Shown here: in pieces, positions 8,787 through 18,247 of the stretch
Layout: the number at the start of each line of letters is the position of its first letter
How positions within the stretch are numbered: the first letter of the stretch is position 1
Assembly (NCBI RefSeq): GCF_000208925.1
Contig: NW_001914949.1
Span: 1-56,067 of the forward strand
Origin: Entamoeba histolytica HM-1:IMSS
Lineage: Eukaryota > Evosea > Mastigamoebida > Endamoebidae
Length of the DNA: 56,067 nucleotides
Direction: 5' to 3'
Position numbers and translations under genes: made by a program
Notes under the pieces: model-generated
The model's input: only the letters and a program-made list of their open reading frames with translations
Database searches by the model: none
Told to the model about the DNA's origin: nothing

Positions 8787-11039
8787 ATGACTGAAGAGAA
8801 TAATGCTGTTCCTATTGTTAATGAAGAAATAACCGAAGAAAAAAAATTGGAAACAATCCAAAATACTGATGAACAAATAATCGACGAGAAAAAGGATGAA
8901 CAAAAATCTGAAAACGCAACAGAAGAAAAAAAAGAAATTAACGAAGAAACTAAAACTTGTGAGAGTGATGAAAGTACAACAAAGACTGAAGAAGTAATAT
9001 CGAGTGAAAAGAAAGAGGAAGAAGAGAAAGAGGCAGAAGAGAAAGCAAGACAAGAAGCAGAGGAGAAAGCAAGACAAGAAGCAGAGGAGAAAGCAAGACA
9101 AGAAGCAGAGGAGAAAGCAAGACAAGAAGCAGAGGAGAAAGCAAGACAAGAAGCAGAGGAGAAAGCTAGACAAGAGGCAGAAGAGAAAGCTAGACAAGAA
9201 GCAGAAGAGAAAGCTAGACAAGAAGCAGAGGAGAAAGCAAGACAAGAAGCAGAGGAGAAAGCAAGACAAGAAGCAGAGGAGAAAGCAAGACAAGAAGCAG
9301 AGGAGAAAGCAAGACAAGAAGCAGAGGAGAAAGCAAGACAAGAAGCAGAGGAGAAAGCAAGACAAGAAGCAGAGGAGAAAGCAAGACAAGAAGCAGAGGA
9401 GAAAGCTAGACAAGAGGCAGAAGAGAAAGCTAGACAAGAAGCAGAAGAGAAAGCTAGACAAGAAGCAGAAGAGAAAGCAAGACAAGAAGCTGAAGAGAAA
9501 GCTAGACAAGAAGCAGAGGAGAAAGCAAGACAAGAAGCAGAGGAGAAAGCTAGACAAGAAGCAGAGGAAAAGGCTAGACAAGAAGCAGAAGAGAAAGCTA
9601 GACAAGAAGCAGAGGAGAAAGCTAGACAAGAGGCAGAAGAAAAGGCAAGACAAGAAGCAGAGGAAAAGGCTAGACAAGAAGCAGAAGAGAAAGCTAGACA
9701 AGAAGCAGAGGAGAAAGCTAGACAAGAGGCAGAAGAAAAGGCTAGACAAGAAGCAGAGGAAAAGGCTAGACAAGAAGCAGAAGAGAAAGCTAGACAAGAA
9801 GCAGAAGAGAAAGCTAGACAAGAAGCAGAGGAGAAAGCTAGACAAGAGGCAGAAGAGAAAGCTAGACAAGAGGCAGAAGAGAAAGCTAGACAAGAAGCAG
9901 AAGAGAAAGCTAGACAAGAAGCAGAAGAGAAAGCTAGACAAGAAGCAGAAGAGAAAGCTAGACAAGAAGCAGAAGAGAAAGCTAGACAAGAAGCAGAGGA
10001 AAAGGCTAGACAAGAAGCAGAAGAGAAAGCTAGACAAGAAGCAGAGGAGAAAGCTAGACAAGAGGCAGAAGAAAAGGCAAGACAAGAAGCTGAAGAGAAA
10101 GCTAGACAAGAAGCAGAGGAGAAAGCTAGACAAGAGGCAGAGGAGAAAGCTAGACAAGAAGCAGAAGAGAAAGCTAGACAAGAAGCAGAGGAAAAGGCTA
10201 GACAAGAAGCAGAAGAGAAAGCTAGACAAGAGGCAGAAGAAAAGGCTAGACAAGAAGCAGAGGAGAAAGCTAGATTAGAGGCAGAAGAGAAAGCTAGATT
10301 AGAGGCAGAAGAGAAAGCTAGATTAGAGGCAGAAGAGAAAGCAAAGAAAGAAGCTGAAGTTGCTATTACCACATCAGCTTCTAGTGTTCCTATTAAAGAA
10401 GAAAAAGCTGACACTGCAATTAATGTTGGAGAAAACTTGAATGAGCAAATGAAAATGAAACTTATTATGATTGGAGAGTCTTCAGTTGGAAAGACATGTT
10501 GTATGAATAGATTTGTAAGTGATCAATTTAGCGAAGTAACAAAGTCAACAGTTGGAGTAGGAATGGTTTCAAAAGAAATGGAAGTTAATGGAATCAAAGT
10601 TAAGCTTCAAATCTGGGATACTGCTGGACAAGAAAGATTTGCTACACTAAGCAGTAATTATTTCAGAAACGCCATGGGAGGAGTTATCATGTTTGATGTC
10701 AGCAATAGACAGTCCTTTGAAAACGTTTCCAATTGGATTGATGCATGTAATAAAATTGAAGAAAAAAGAGTTTTAGTGTTAGCTGGAAATAAAACTGATT
10801 TAGATGAACGTGTTATTACCAAAGAGGAAGGAGAGGCACGAGCCAAAGAATTTGGGTTGAAATATTTTGAAGTATCTGCTAAAACAGGGGTTGGAATAAA
10901 TGAGATGTTTGAGACATTAACAAAAGAAATTGTTGCTTTACCAAAAGCTGAGGCACAAAATAATAATGAAGAAGTTTCCATTAACTTAGCGTCAGTTGAC
11001 AAAGAAACCTCAAAGAAAGGTAAAGGAGGGTGTTGCTAA
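8787..11039 (+). CDS. Rab-like small GTPase with giant N-terminal KARQEAEE repeat
   Basis: 750 residues. Residues 1-80 are acidic. Residues about 82-522 are about 55 copies of an 8-residue unit (KARQEAEE, with KARLEAEE at the end). Residues about 553-750 are a complete Rab-type G domain: P-loop GESSVGKTC (about 562-570), switch region with a conserved Thr, WDTAGQERF, the NKTD guanine box, the SAK box, and a C-terminal GGCC for double geranylgeranylation. The GTPase should cycle on vesicle membranes with a very long helical arm attached at its N terminus. Large Rabs with N-terminal coiled coils (Rab44, RASEF, CRACR2A) are known in animals, but they carry EF-hands and this does not. The repeat spacing of 8 suggests a single alpha-helix rather than a heptad coiled coil. 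No specific Rab subfamily is claimed. Confidence 0.88.
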   Translation: MTEENNAVPIVNEEITEEKKLETIQNTDEQIIDEKKDEQKSENATEEKKEINEETKTCESDESTTKTEEVISSEKKEEEEKEAEEKARQEAEEKARQEAEEKARQEAEEKARQEAEEKARQEAEEKARQEAEEKARQEAEEKARQEAEEKARQEAEEKARQEAEEKARQEAEEKARQEAEEKARQEAEEKARQEAEEKARQEAEEKARQEAEEKARQEAEEKARQEAEEKARQEAEEKARQEAEEKARQEAEEKARQEAEEKARQEAEEKARQEAEEKARQEAEEKARQEAEEKARQEAEEKARQEAEEKARQEAEEKARQEAEEKARQEAEEKARQEAEEKARQEAEEKARQEAEEKARQEAEEKARQEAEEKARQEAEEKARQEAEEKARQEAEEKARQEAEEKARQEAEEKARQEAEEKARQEAEEKARQEAEEKARQEAEEKARQEAEEKARQEAEEKARQEAEEKARQEAEEKARQEAEEKARQEAEEKARLEAEEKARLEAEEKARLEAEEKAKKEAEVAITTSASSVPIKEEKADTAINVGENLNEQMKMKLIMIGESSVGKTCCMNRFVSDQFSEVTKSTVGVGMVSKEMEVNGIKVKLQIWDTAGQERFATLSSNYFRNAMGGVIMFDVSNRQSFENVSNWIDACNKIEEKRVLVLAGNKTDLDERVITKEEGEARAKEFGLKYFEVSAKTGVGINEMFETLTKEIVALPKAEAQNNNEEVSINLASVDKETSKKGKGGCC
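9029..10350 (+). repeat. 24-bp coding minisatellite, about 55 units
   Basis: Tandem 24-bp units encode the KARQEAEE repeat. Synonymous variants (gcaaga or gctaga, gaggag or gaagag) occur in blocks, suggesting expansion by slippage or unequal exchange of multi-unit segments. The last three units change Gln to Leu. The array has no stop in several frames on either strand, so long overlapping open frames arise by chance. Confidence 0.95.
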
Positions 11040-11465
11040 ATTAATTTTATTTTAATGGAGTAAAGAAAATTATTTTGTTAGTTTTGTTAAGTTAGAATAA
11101 AAAAGTTTTTTTGTTATAACTTAGAATTTTTTTTGTTAAATCACTGAGATTAATGAATTTAATTAAGTGGTTAAACCTTATAATAGGAATAATATGAACA
11201 TTCCAACTTCAGTAATAAATAAAACAATATGAATTATAATACAATAGAAAAACAACGGTAAAATAATTTATTGATAATTGTTATAGTTCAAAAAATTTAA
11301 TTTATTAATATTTATAAATAATAACAACAATAAAATCATAAAACTATGTTTTTAATTAAGAAATTTAAAAAAGAATAGTTAGACATATTGAGTCTTAAAA
11401 ACAATTTAAATGTTATTATTAACATTAAATCTTCTTTTTTTCAGTTTTGACTATTAAGAAGAGAG
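11040..11465. other. Spacer between the GTPase and the eS30-like gene
   Basis: A/T-rich, with no ORF of note. A pyrimidine tract ending in TTTCAG (about 11436-11444) lies just before the next start codon and could be a splice acceptor, but I found no good GTTTGT donor to pair with it. Confidence 0.5.
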
Positions 11466-11636
11466 ATGTTTGGTTCTCGGTATAATACTGGTAAAGTTAG
11501 ATTTAATACTCCTAAAGTAAAAAAAAGTACTAAAAGGCGTGTTAATGGAAGAGCTCATTTAAGAAAATTATATAATCAAAGACAAGTATTATTTAATGAT
11601 GATCCATTTTTTGAATTTAATAAAAATATTAAATGA
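11466..11636 (+). CDS. Divergent ribosomal protein eS30-like microprotein
   Basis: 56 residues, below usual ORF cut-offs. The string FGSRYNTGKVRFNTPKV followed by KR, NGRAHLRKLYNQR and a Val lines up by eye with the conserved eS30 pattern (HGSLARAGKVR..TPKV....GRA..R..YN.R.V) without gaps over about 45 residues. eS30 is a small basic protein of the 40S subunit near the decoding region. The C-terminal part differs: canonical forms end in a Gly/Lys-rich tail, while this one ends in an acidic and aromatic stretch (NDDPFFEF). The normal N-terminal Lys-Val-His is also missing, so an upstream exon is possible. It may be the organism's fast-evolving eS30 or a diverged paralogue. Family known; identity inferred from remembered family pattern. 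Confidence 0.62.
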   Translation: MFGSRYNTGKVRFNTPKVKKSTKRRVNGRAHLRKLYNQRQVLFNDDPFFEFNKNIK

Positions 11637-12064
11637 AACAGTGTCTAATTAATTAATTGATAATTAATAATTCACTCACTACAAACTTTTATTTTTCATT
11701 AAACAACAAAAGTTTCATTCCAAAATACTATTTTTTATATAAAAAATAATATTTTGAAAGATTCATTCAATATTAATAAGTAAATCTAATTAAGTTAAAT
11801 AGCAATAAGTTTTAGTTAACAATAACATAACTTTATTACTCATTTATTTTCTTGAGTCAAACTTAAAATTAGTTTTATTATTATTATTATTTTAATGAGA
11901 TAAATGAATTGATGAAAATATGAAGCTCTTTATTTGGTGTTTTCATAATGACTTAACTTAATTTAAAGATGGTATTTTTAGTTTCATCAGTTTTCTTCTC
12001 TTTTAATTTATTTCCTTATCTTAGAATGTTTTATATAACAATAATATGAAAATAACAAATCAAT
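11637..12064. other. Convergent spacer
   Basis: A/T-rich 3' flanks of the eS30-like gene (+) and the basic secreted protein gene (-). Nothing else was recognised. Confidence 0.5.
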
Positions 12065-12787
12065 TTATTTGCATTTTGTTTGCATGAAGGCATTCTTAAT
12101 CATAGCATGATTCTTATCCATTGATTTGTAATGTTTTTCAAAATGATATAAACTAGATTTTACTGCTTTAGAAACTTTCTTATGAGCAACAGTAGATATA
12201 TGTTTTCGTAATTGAATAACACGTTCTAATTTAGATTGAACTCTTCTGGCTTTGTGATTAAATCTTCTCATTATCTTTTTGCATAATTTGTGGAATTTTT
12301 GACATCTTCTCATATTAAAAACTTTTCTTGATTGACTTTTAAATTGTTGATAGAATTCTCTTGGTTTATTTCTGTATTGTCTTCTTAAATCTTTCATTAA
12401 TTGTCTTAAATGTCTTCTAACAGTTTTTCCTGCAACTCTTCTTTGTCTTCTTAATCTCTTTCTTTGGGTTCTTCTAATTTTTCTAATTGAACGAATTTGT
12501 TCAGCCAATGCTCTACGGATTTCAGCGGCTTGTTTTCTTAATACAACTAATTGTTTCATCATTCCTCTCTTTTCATTAATTGGTTTATTTGCCATTGTTC
12601 TTTCAATTTTTCGAATCATTTTAACTGTTTGTTTCAATTGGGTGTATAAAGCTCTAACATTATTTTGATGTTTACGACTGTATTTTTCAAACCATCTACC
12701 ATTAATAAAACGATGGACTCTATGATTTACAAAACGGTCTTCTGCATTAACAGCAAGTAATACACAAAAAATTAATAACACCTTCAT
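12065..12787 (-). CDS. Secreted, extremely basic helical protein of unknown function
   Basis: 240 residues. Residues 1-15 (MKVLLIFCVLLAVNA) are a clear signal peptide with an Ala-x-Ala-like cleavage site. The mature chain is about one third Lys plus Arg, with many RR and RRxRR clusters between residues 90 and 175, spaced as in an amphipathic helix. There are only a few Cys (CQKFHKLCKK region and the C-terminal CK) and no transmembrane helix. It should enter the secretory pathway and could bind nucleic acid, anionic polysaccharide or membranes. That is inference from charge; no domain family was recognised. It is transcribed away from the coiled-coil gene at 13040, across a 252-nt divergent promoter region. 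Confidence 0.75.
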   Translation of the reverse strand: MKVLLIFCVLLAVNAEDRFVNHRVHRFINGRWFEKYSRKHQNNVRALYTQLKQTVKMIRKIERTMANKPINEKRGMMKQLVVLRKQAAEIRRALAEQIRSIRKIRRTQRKRLRRQRRVAGKTVRRHLRQLMKDLRRQYRNKPREFYQQFKSQSRKVFNMRRCQKFHKLCKKIMRRFNHKARRVQSKLERVIQLRKHISTVAHKKVSKAVKSSLYHFEKHYKSMDKNHAMIKNAFMQTKCK

Positions 12788-13023
12788 CTTAACTATAAAA
12801 ATATATTTTTTTTTAGTTTTAAGTTCTTTTTTATTTTTTTTTTAGAATTTGTATTTCTTGATTTTTCTTGTTTTTTTTATATTTCTTTTTTTTTTTTTAT
12901 TGATTTTTCTGAAAATTTTTGTGATTCTTGCAAAAAATTTAAATTCTTTTGATTTTTTCTTTTTTTAAGGGTTTTTAGAAAAAGAATAAAGAAGAGGAAA
13001 AAAAGATAGACTTTTCTTATCTA

Positions 13024-13035
13024 GAACTTTTTAAG
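13024..13035 (+). promoter_or_regulatory. GAACTTTTTAAG motif directly before the start codon
   Basis: The GAAC/TATA-like string ends only 4 nt before the ATG at 13040. A TATA-like element so close would put the transcription start inside the frame, so either the motif is not a TATA box here or the 5' UTR is almost absent. No in-frame Met follows for about 175 codons, so the ATG is kept. Confidence 0.35.
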
Positions 13036-13039
13036 ATTA

Positions 13040-15757
13040 ATGAGTAGTGAAATAACAAAGGAAAGATTTTTTCATAAAATCAATGAAGAGATTGGTGTTG
13101 CAAAAATTGTTGTTGAAATAGGAGGACTTTTATTAGGACTTGAGAAACAACAGAATGGAAATGGGGTTCAAATAATATCAGATATTATTAATTTTTATCA
13201 AACGAATGGAGCAACAGTATTAACTGAACTTATTAACAAGTCGCTTAAAAAGTTAGAAAGTGAAAGTTATGAAGATAGTATAGAAGAATTAAAATCTAAG
13301 TTATATTCCAAATTTTCAGGAGAGTTTCCATTTAATAAGTCTATTGAACATAATATCAAATTAAGAAAAGCATTTGATAAACTTTATAAAAATCTTATTT
13401 CACAAGAAATACAAAATACTAGTGTTGGACTAAATCAAAAAGAATACCAGACATTAAAAGAAAAATATAATAATGCTATTAAACAAATAAATCAATATAA
13501 ATTTGATATTATTGAAATTAAAAATATTATTGACGGTAAAGATAAGTCTACTACTTCTTTCAATCAAATTAATAATAATCCTGAAATGTTTTATGATTTA
13601 AAAGAGGATATTGAAAAAATTAAAGAGTTTTGTAGTCAAGCTACTACATTAGAAAAACAAGAGTCATTTGAAACACCATCAATTTCCACTCCACCACTAA
13701 ACATTCCTCAAGACAGAAGAAGTTATATTCCTGATGATGAAGACGAAGATGAATTAAAAGAACTTGAAGGGTATGATCCAAACATCACAGTTGATGAGGC
13801 TAAGAGAATGAATTTAATTAAAGATATTAAAGAAATTAAAGCAACTTTAGAAGCTAGTTTAGCCTCAAACCAAATGATTCAAAATAAAATTTCACAAGAA
13901 CAAAAAGAGATTAGAAAAATTAAGGGGGTAGGAGAAGATAAAAAAACACCTGAAGATGAAGAATTAGAAAAAGATATTTCTCAAATGAAGAAAGAATTAG
14001 AAGATAATAAACAATATACTCAGAAAGAAATTGACAATCAAACACTTATCAAAACTAGTATGGATAGTGTAGAAAAATGGGACATTAGCAAACTTCATGA
14101 ATATCAAAATTCACTTGTTCAAGAATATTCTAGGTCTCTTATCCGACATAATTTCTTATATGGTAAAGAAAGGTTAATGACATCTATAATTGAAGGTAAA
14201 AGTAATAGTGATGAATGGAAGAAAAGTATTGAGTTGGTTATTAAGAACGCTGATTATCATTATCTAGTAAATGAAATGAATGAAATTAAAAAAAGTATAG
14301 AAGGTGGTATCACTGAAAAAAGAGAAAGTATTAAAATGCAAGAACGTGCAAATGAAAGAAAAAAAGCTATTTCAAGTGGAAGAAGAAGTGTTAGTACTAT
14401 TCAAGAAGATGCGTGCGATGATATTAAGAAGCAAGTTGAAGAGAAAAGAAATACAATTGAAGATATGTTAAATAAATATGATGAGAAATTAAGTTCAATA
14501 AAGAAAAGAGAAAAAGAATTAATGGATAATGCTGTTGATGAGAATGAAGTTAATAATGTTAGTCAACTCCAAAATAAAAAAAAAGAAAGACTCACATTAT
14601 GTAGACAAGAACAAAAGAAGAGTATACAAGATATGAAACTTGGAGAATTAAGATGTGAATATGAAAGACTTGAGACAATGGAAAATGAGATTCATAGAAA
14701 AGAAAAAGTTATGGAAGAATATGAAAAAGAATTAGCTAATGCTGAACAACAGAGAAACAACCATCAGAAAGAACTTCTTAGGAATAGTATTGAAAACAGA
14801 ATTGATGAAGAGGAAAATAAAATTAAAAGTGAAAGAAAAGAATTAGAAGAGAGAATCCAAAAAGGTGAAGAAGATACAGAACAATATGAAAGAGATATTA
14901 CATTGTTAACTATTCAATGTGACAATGAAAAAAAAAGAAAAAATGAACTTTTGGAAGAGACTATTGATTTATGGAAGAAACTAAGAGAGCGAGCAGGAAT
15001 TATTAGAGATGAACAAGACAAACAAACACAAAAAGATTATGAAGAAAGTGTGAAAAGAGTAGAAGAATTGAAAAAGAGTATTGGAAGGGAATTAACTTTA
15101 AAAGAACAATGGTATAAAGTTAAATATGATTATATAAATATTCCTGTGAGTATATCAAGAATTATGGGATATAAAGAACGATGGGAAAATGAATATAATA
15201 ATAAATTAGATGGTACAGGGTTATTTGTAAATGTAGAGAATGTAGAAAAATATAATGAATCTGTTAATGAAGAGAAGTTTTATGAATCTATTAAAGATGG
15301 AACTATTGACACATTAATGAAAAAGATAGTTGAAGTTCCTGATACAGAGATAAGTGAAGAAGAATATATTACATCAGAAGATGAAGATTTAGAAATTGAA
15401 GATGGAAAATTAGAAGAAGAAAAAGTTGATGTAACAACAAAACAAATGAAACACTTTGAACCATTTGATGAAGATGATGTTCAACCTTATGAAAAGAAAT
15501 CATTTTCACCCATTAATTTTACTCCTACTCTTTCTCAACAATCAAGCACTATTGGAGAAGAAGTAGAAAGTACAAACCAATGGTTCCAAGCTGATCCAAA
15601 TGATGCATTTGCAAAGAATAAAGAAGAATTTGTTCAACAAATGGTTTCTGTTAGAGACCAATTGGATGGACTAATTATTGAGTGTATTGGATTGATGGGA
15701 ATGTATGCTGTTGATGATATGACTGAAGATCCAGAGCAAGCTAATAACAGCCATTAA
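13040..15757 (+). CDS. Long coiled-coil protein, 905 residues, function unknown
   Basis: No family was recognised. Residues about 1-110 are a mixed, less charged head. Residues about 145-200 and 245-690 are long Glu/Lys-rich coiled coils with heptad-like spacing. Residues about 215-255 are Pro/Ser and Asp/Glu-rich linkers (DDEDEDELKELEGYD). Residues about 770-830 are strongly acidic (EISEEEYITSEDEDLEIED), followed by a Ser/Pro stretch and a final helical segment ending NNSH. There is no signal peptide or membrane helix, so it is probably a cytosolic or cytoskeletal scaffold. It is an intact single-exon frame in strong contrast to the LINE frames. Confidence 0.75.
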   Translation: MSSEITKERFFHKINEEIGVAKIVVEIGGLLLGLEKQQNGNGVQIISDIINFYQTNGATVLTELINKSLKKLESESYEDSIEELKSKLYSKFSGEFPFNKSIEHNIKLRKAFDKLYKNLISQEIQNTSVGLNQKEYQTLKEKYNNAIKQINQYKFDIIEIKNIIDGKDKSTTSFNQINNNPEMFYDLKEDIEKIKEFCSQATTLEKQESFETPSISTPPLNIPQDRRSYIPDDEDEDELKELEGYDPNITVDEAKRMNLIKDIKEIKATLEASLASNQMIQNKISQEQKEIRKIKGVGEDKKTPEDEELEKDISQMKKELEDNKQYTQKEIDNQTLIKTSMDSVEKWDISKLHEYQNSLVQEYSRSLIRHNFLYGKERLMTSIIEGKSNSDEWKKSIELVIKNADYHYLVNEMNEIKKSIEGGITEKRESIKMQERANERKKAISSGRRSVSTIQEDACDDIKKQVEEKRNTIEDMLNKYDEKLSSIKKREKELMDNAVDENEVNNVSQLQNKKKERLTLCRQEQKKSIQDMKLGELRCEYERLETMENEIHRKEKVMEEYEKELANAEQQRNNHQKELLRNSIENRIDEEENKIKSERKELEERIQKGEEDTEQYERDITLLTIQCDNEKKRKNELLEETIDLWKKLRERAGIIRDEQDKQTQKDYEESVKRVEELKKSIGRELTLKEQWYKVKYDYINIPVSISRIMGYKERWENEYNNKLDGTGLFVNVENVEKYNESVNEEKFYESIKDGTIDTLMKKIVEVPDTEISEEEYITSEDEDLEIEDGKLEEEKVDVTTKQMKHFEPFDEDDVQPYEKKSFSPINFTPTLSQQSSTIGEEVESTNQWFQADPNDAFAKNKEEFVQQMVSVRDQLDGLIIECIGLMGMYAVDDMTEDPEQANNSH

Positions 15758-16227
15758 AAAATATTTTGATTAAACTACTTTTTTTTTAATAGGAAGAAGG
15801 AATTTATAATTTTCAAGTATGTTAATTCTTAAAGGATTATTTAAATACTAGATTTGGTTATAAATTTATAATCTAGTTTTTATTTTTAGAACATTCTAGT
15901 TTATTGGATATATTTTCTTTATACATATTACCTAGCTTTGTTAGCAAGTAAAATTGGTTTAATATTTCTTATTGTCACTACTAACTAATTTAATAATACT
16001 ATTTTATGTCATGCTATTCTTTGATACTTAACATAAAGTTTATTACACCTTAATTTAATACAAGAAAATAAAATTGCTTAATAGATCAAAACTTACCTAA
16101 CAAGTTATGGCAAATAGTTGATTACTTTTTAATTCATTTGTTGTTCTAATTATTTGGTTTACCAAGTGAAGTCTAAGAACTGTTATTAATACAAAAACCT
16201 AATTACCATATTTAATTCAATTATCAT
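15758..16227. other. Convergent spacer between coiled-coil gene and Hsp70
   Basis: A/T-rich 3' flanks; no ORF or structural RNA was recognised. Confidence 0.5.
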
Positions 16228-18247
16228 TTATTCAGAATTTTTGATGTAAGGTTCAAGATGTTGCTGAAGCTTCTTGAGCATATCTTCATCAAATCCTAAA
16301 TTCACAAATGCTTTCATTTTTTCAAGATACTTCCCTGTCTCTTTTTTAACGATTTCGACTTCAACAAGACCACTTCTATTTACTGTTGTTTTGTCAATTA
16401 TTTTAAATTCTCCTGCTTTTAATCCAGGTGGAAGTCCTTCTATTGTTACTTTTGTAACAAGTTCCATTCCTTCTTCATTTGTTTTCTGACCTTCTCCTTT
16501 ATAAATAGTGTCAACAATATCACTCTGATTATCAAATGCATTAAAATACTCTCCCTCAAAAGTAATTGGTAATTTTCTTCCTTTAGGTGCAAAAACATCA
16601 TATTTATTATTAACCATTCCAAATCCAAGTGTATATGGCATTACTTGTGTTATATCATCTTCTTTATTTATTGATATTTGATATGCTCTATAAGAAGCTC
16701 CTTTCACAACACTTAGATATCCATCAGAACCAAATCCAATAATTTTCTTCTCTCCAAACATATCACAAATTGTTTTTTTAACAAGTGGAATACAACACGA
16801 ACCACCTATTGGTAAAACATAATCTACATCACTTACATTCCAACGTGCACCTTTCATCACATTTTCTATACATCTTTTAATTCTTTCAATAAGCCCATCT
16901 TTCTGGCATTGTTCTTCAAATTCTTCTCTTGTGACTTCTATGGAGCCATCAAGTTCTTCAGAGATTGAATATAAATCAATTGGAGAATAACTTAAATTGC
17001 CAGAAAATGACTTTTTGACATCTTCAGCAATATTTCTTATTTGTTTCATTGCTTTTAATTTCATTTTCTTAGTTTTTTTTGTATCAGAATTCTTTACAAC
17101 AAAGAGTTTGTTGAATGTACTATCATCAACACTCTCTTTGATTTTATCAAGAATGATTTTAATAAGAGAATCATCAAAATTATTTCCACCAAGATTAAGA
17201 TCACTTTCATTACATATACATTCTGTTTTTATTTCATTTAGAGCATTTGGTTCTTGTTGTTTTCTAAAGTCTTTTAGTTTTAATGTTATTTCATTATTCC
17301 AATTTGGATTTATTTCAGATATATTAAATGTAAATGGTTTGTCTTGATTTAATATTCTAGAAGCAGATCTTGTTAATTTGTCAATACTCAAATAAACATC
17401 TCTTTTTAATTGTCGTGTGCTTGGCAGATCACTCATTTTTTCTGGCTCAAATAAGGCTAATTCATCTGGCTTTGTTTGTAGAGTTTCTTTTACTTTATCT
17501 AAAATACTATTTCTGATTTCTTCATCGTCTAGTTTTTCATACGTTGGCATTCCATCTCCATTTGAAAATACAACAGGCAACATCTGTTGTTCCTCCACCA
17601 CAGTCAATTACAATAATTTTAGATTTATCTTTCACATGATGTTCTCTTTGATATTCCAAGATTGAAGCAAATGGTTCTTCTAATGAAGTAATATCTTCAA
17701 ATCCTGCCATTTTACAAGCTTGAATTGTTTCTTTCTTTTGTTTTGGTGTAAAAGAAACAGGGACAGTAATAACTACTTTTCCTATTTTTCTATTTCCAAT
17801 TCTTTTAACAAGTATATTATACAATGTTCTAAGAACCATTGCTGATACTTCAATTGGATAAAAACTTTCTTGCTTTGATGAATCAAGAGGGTCATCAACA
17901 CACATTTTTATTTCATTATTGTCGGTTGAAACTTCAAATGATGTAAAAGTTGGTAATAAGTTTTTTTGTTCATTATAATGTTTAACTGTTTCTCCTATTA
18001 ATCTTTTAGAGTCATGAAGACAAATACCACCATTTTTCTTTGCAATAAGACCAACATTGTACTTTTTTAATCCATCACCTCCTTTAAATATTTCAACCCA
18101 TGATGGTATTGAAAATTCATTATTTGATATTTGTAGTACTTCGACTGGGTTTGTCTCATTTTCAGAATAAATAGCTATAGATGAATATGTTGTTCCTAAA
18201 TCTATTCCAATATGAATAGGTACTTCTGTTAATTCTTGTAAACTCAT
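16228..18247 (-). CDS. Divergent Hsp70-family protein, split by a frame change
   Basis: Two overlapping frames make one Hsp70. The first (17537-18247, 236 residues) has the phosphate-1 motif IGIDLGTTYSS, a VVITVPVSF segment, and phosphate-2 IDCGGGTTDV. The second (16228-about 17575) continues with LGGNNFDD, the adenosine motif PIGGSCCIPLV, a SYRAYQ segment, and a beta-type substrate-binding domain. The frame changes by one base near a TTTT run at about 17560-17570. About 130 extra residues lie between GGGTTDV and LGGNNFD, where typical Hsp70s have about 25. The helical lid and the EEVD tail are missing, and the end is YIKNSE. It is probably a cytosolic, lineage-specific Hsp70 with altered client handling. 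The break may be a sequencing error, a real pseudogenising indel, or a non-canonical intron (candidate 17529-17574). Confidence 0.8.

Noticed and set aside
9029..10350. Regular short repeats as a possible CRISPR array
   Set aside because: The units are contiguous, 24 bp, without spacers, and code for protein in a eukaryote.
8702..10414. A 570-codon minus-strand frame (Leu-Ala-Phe-Ser-Ser-Ala repeat), plus other long frames on both strands
   Set aside because: All are shadows of the 24-bp array, whose unit lacks stops in several frames. The plus frame that continues into a complete Rab G domain is the real one.
17529..17574. Candidate 46-nt intron in the Hsp70 gene
   Set aside because: It restores the frame, but the GTTGTA donor is unlike GTTTGT and removal would delete residues after GGGTTDV that look coding. 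A simple one-base frame change at the T run is preferred.
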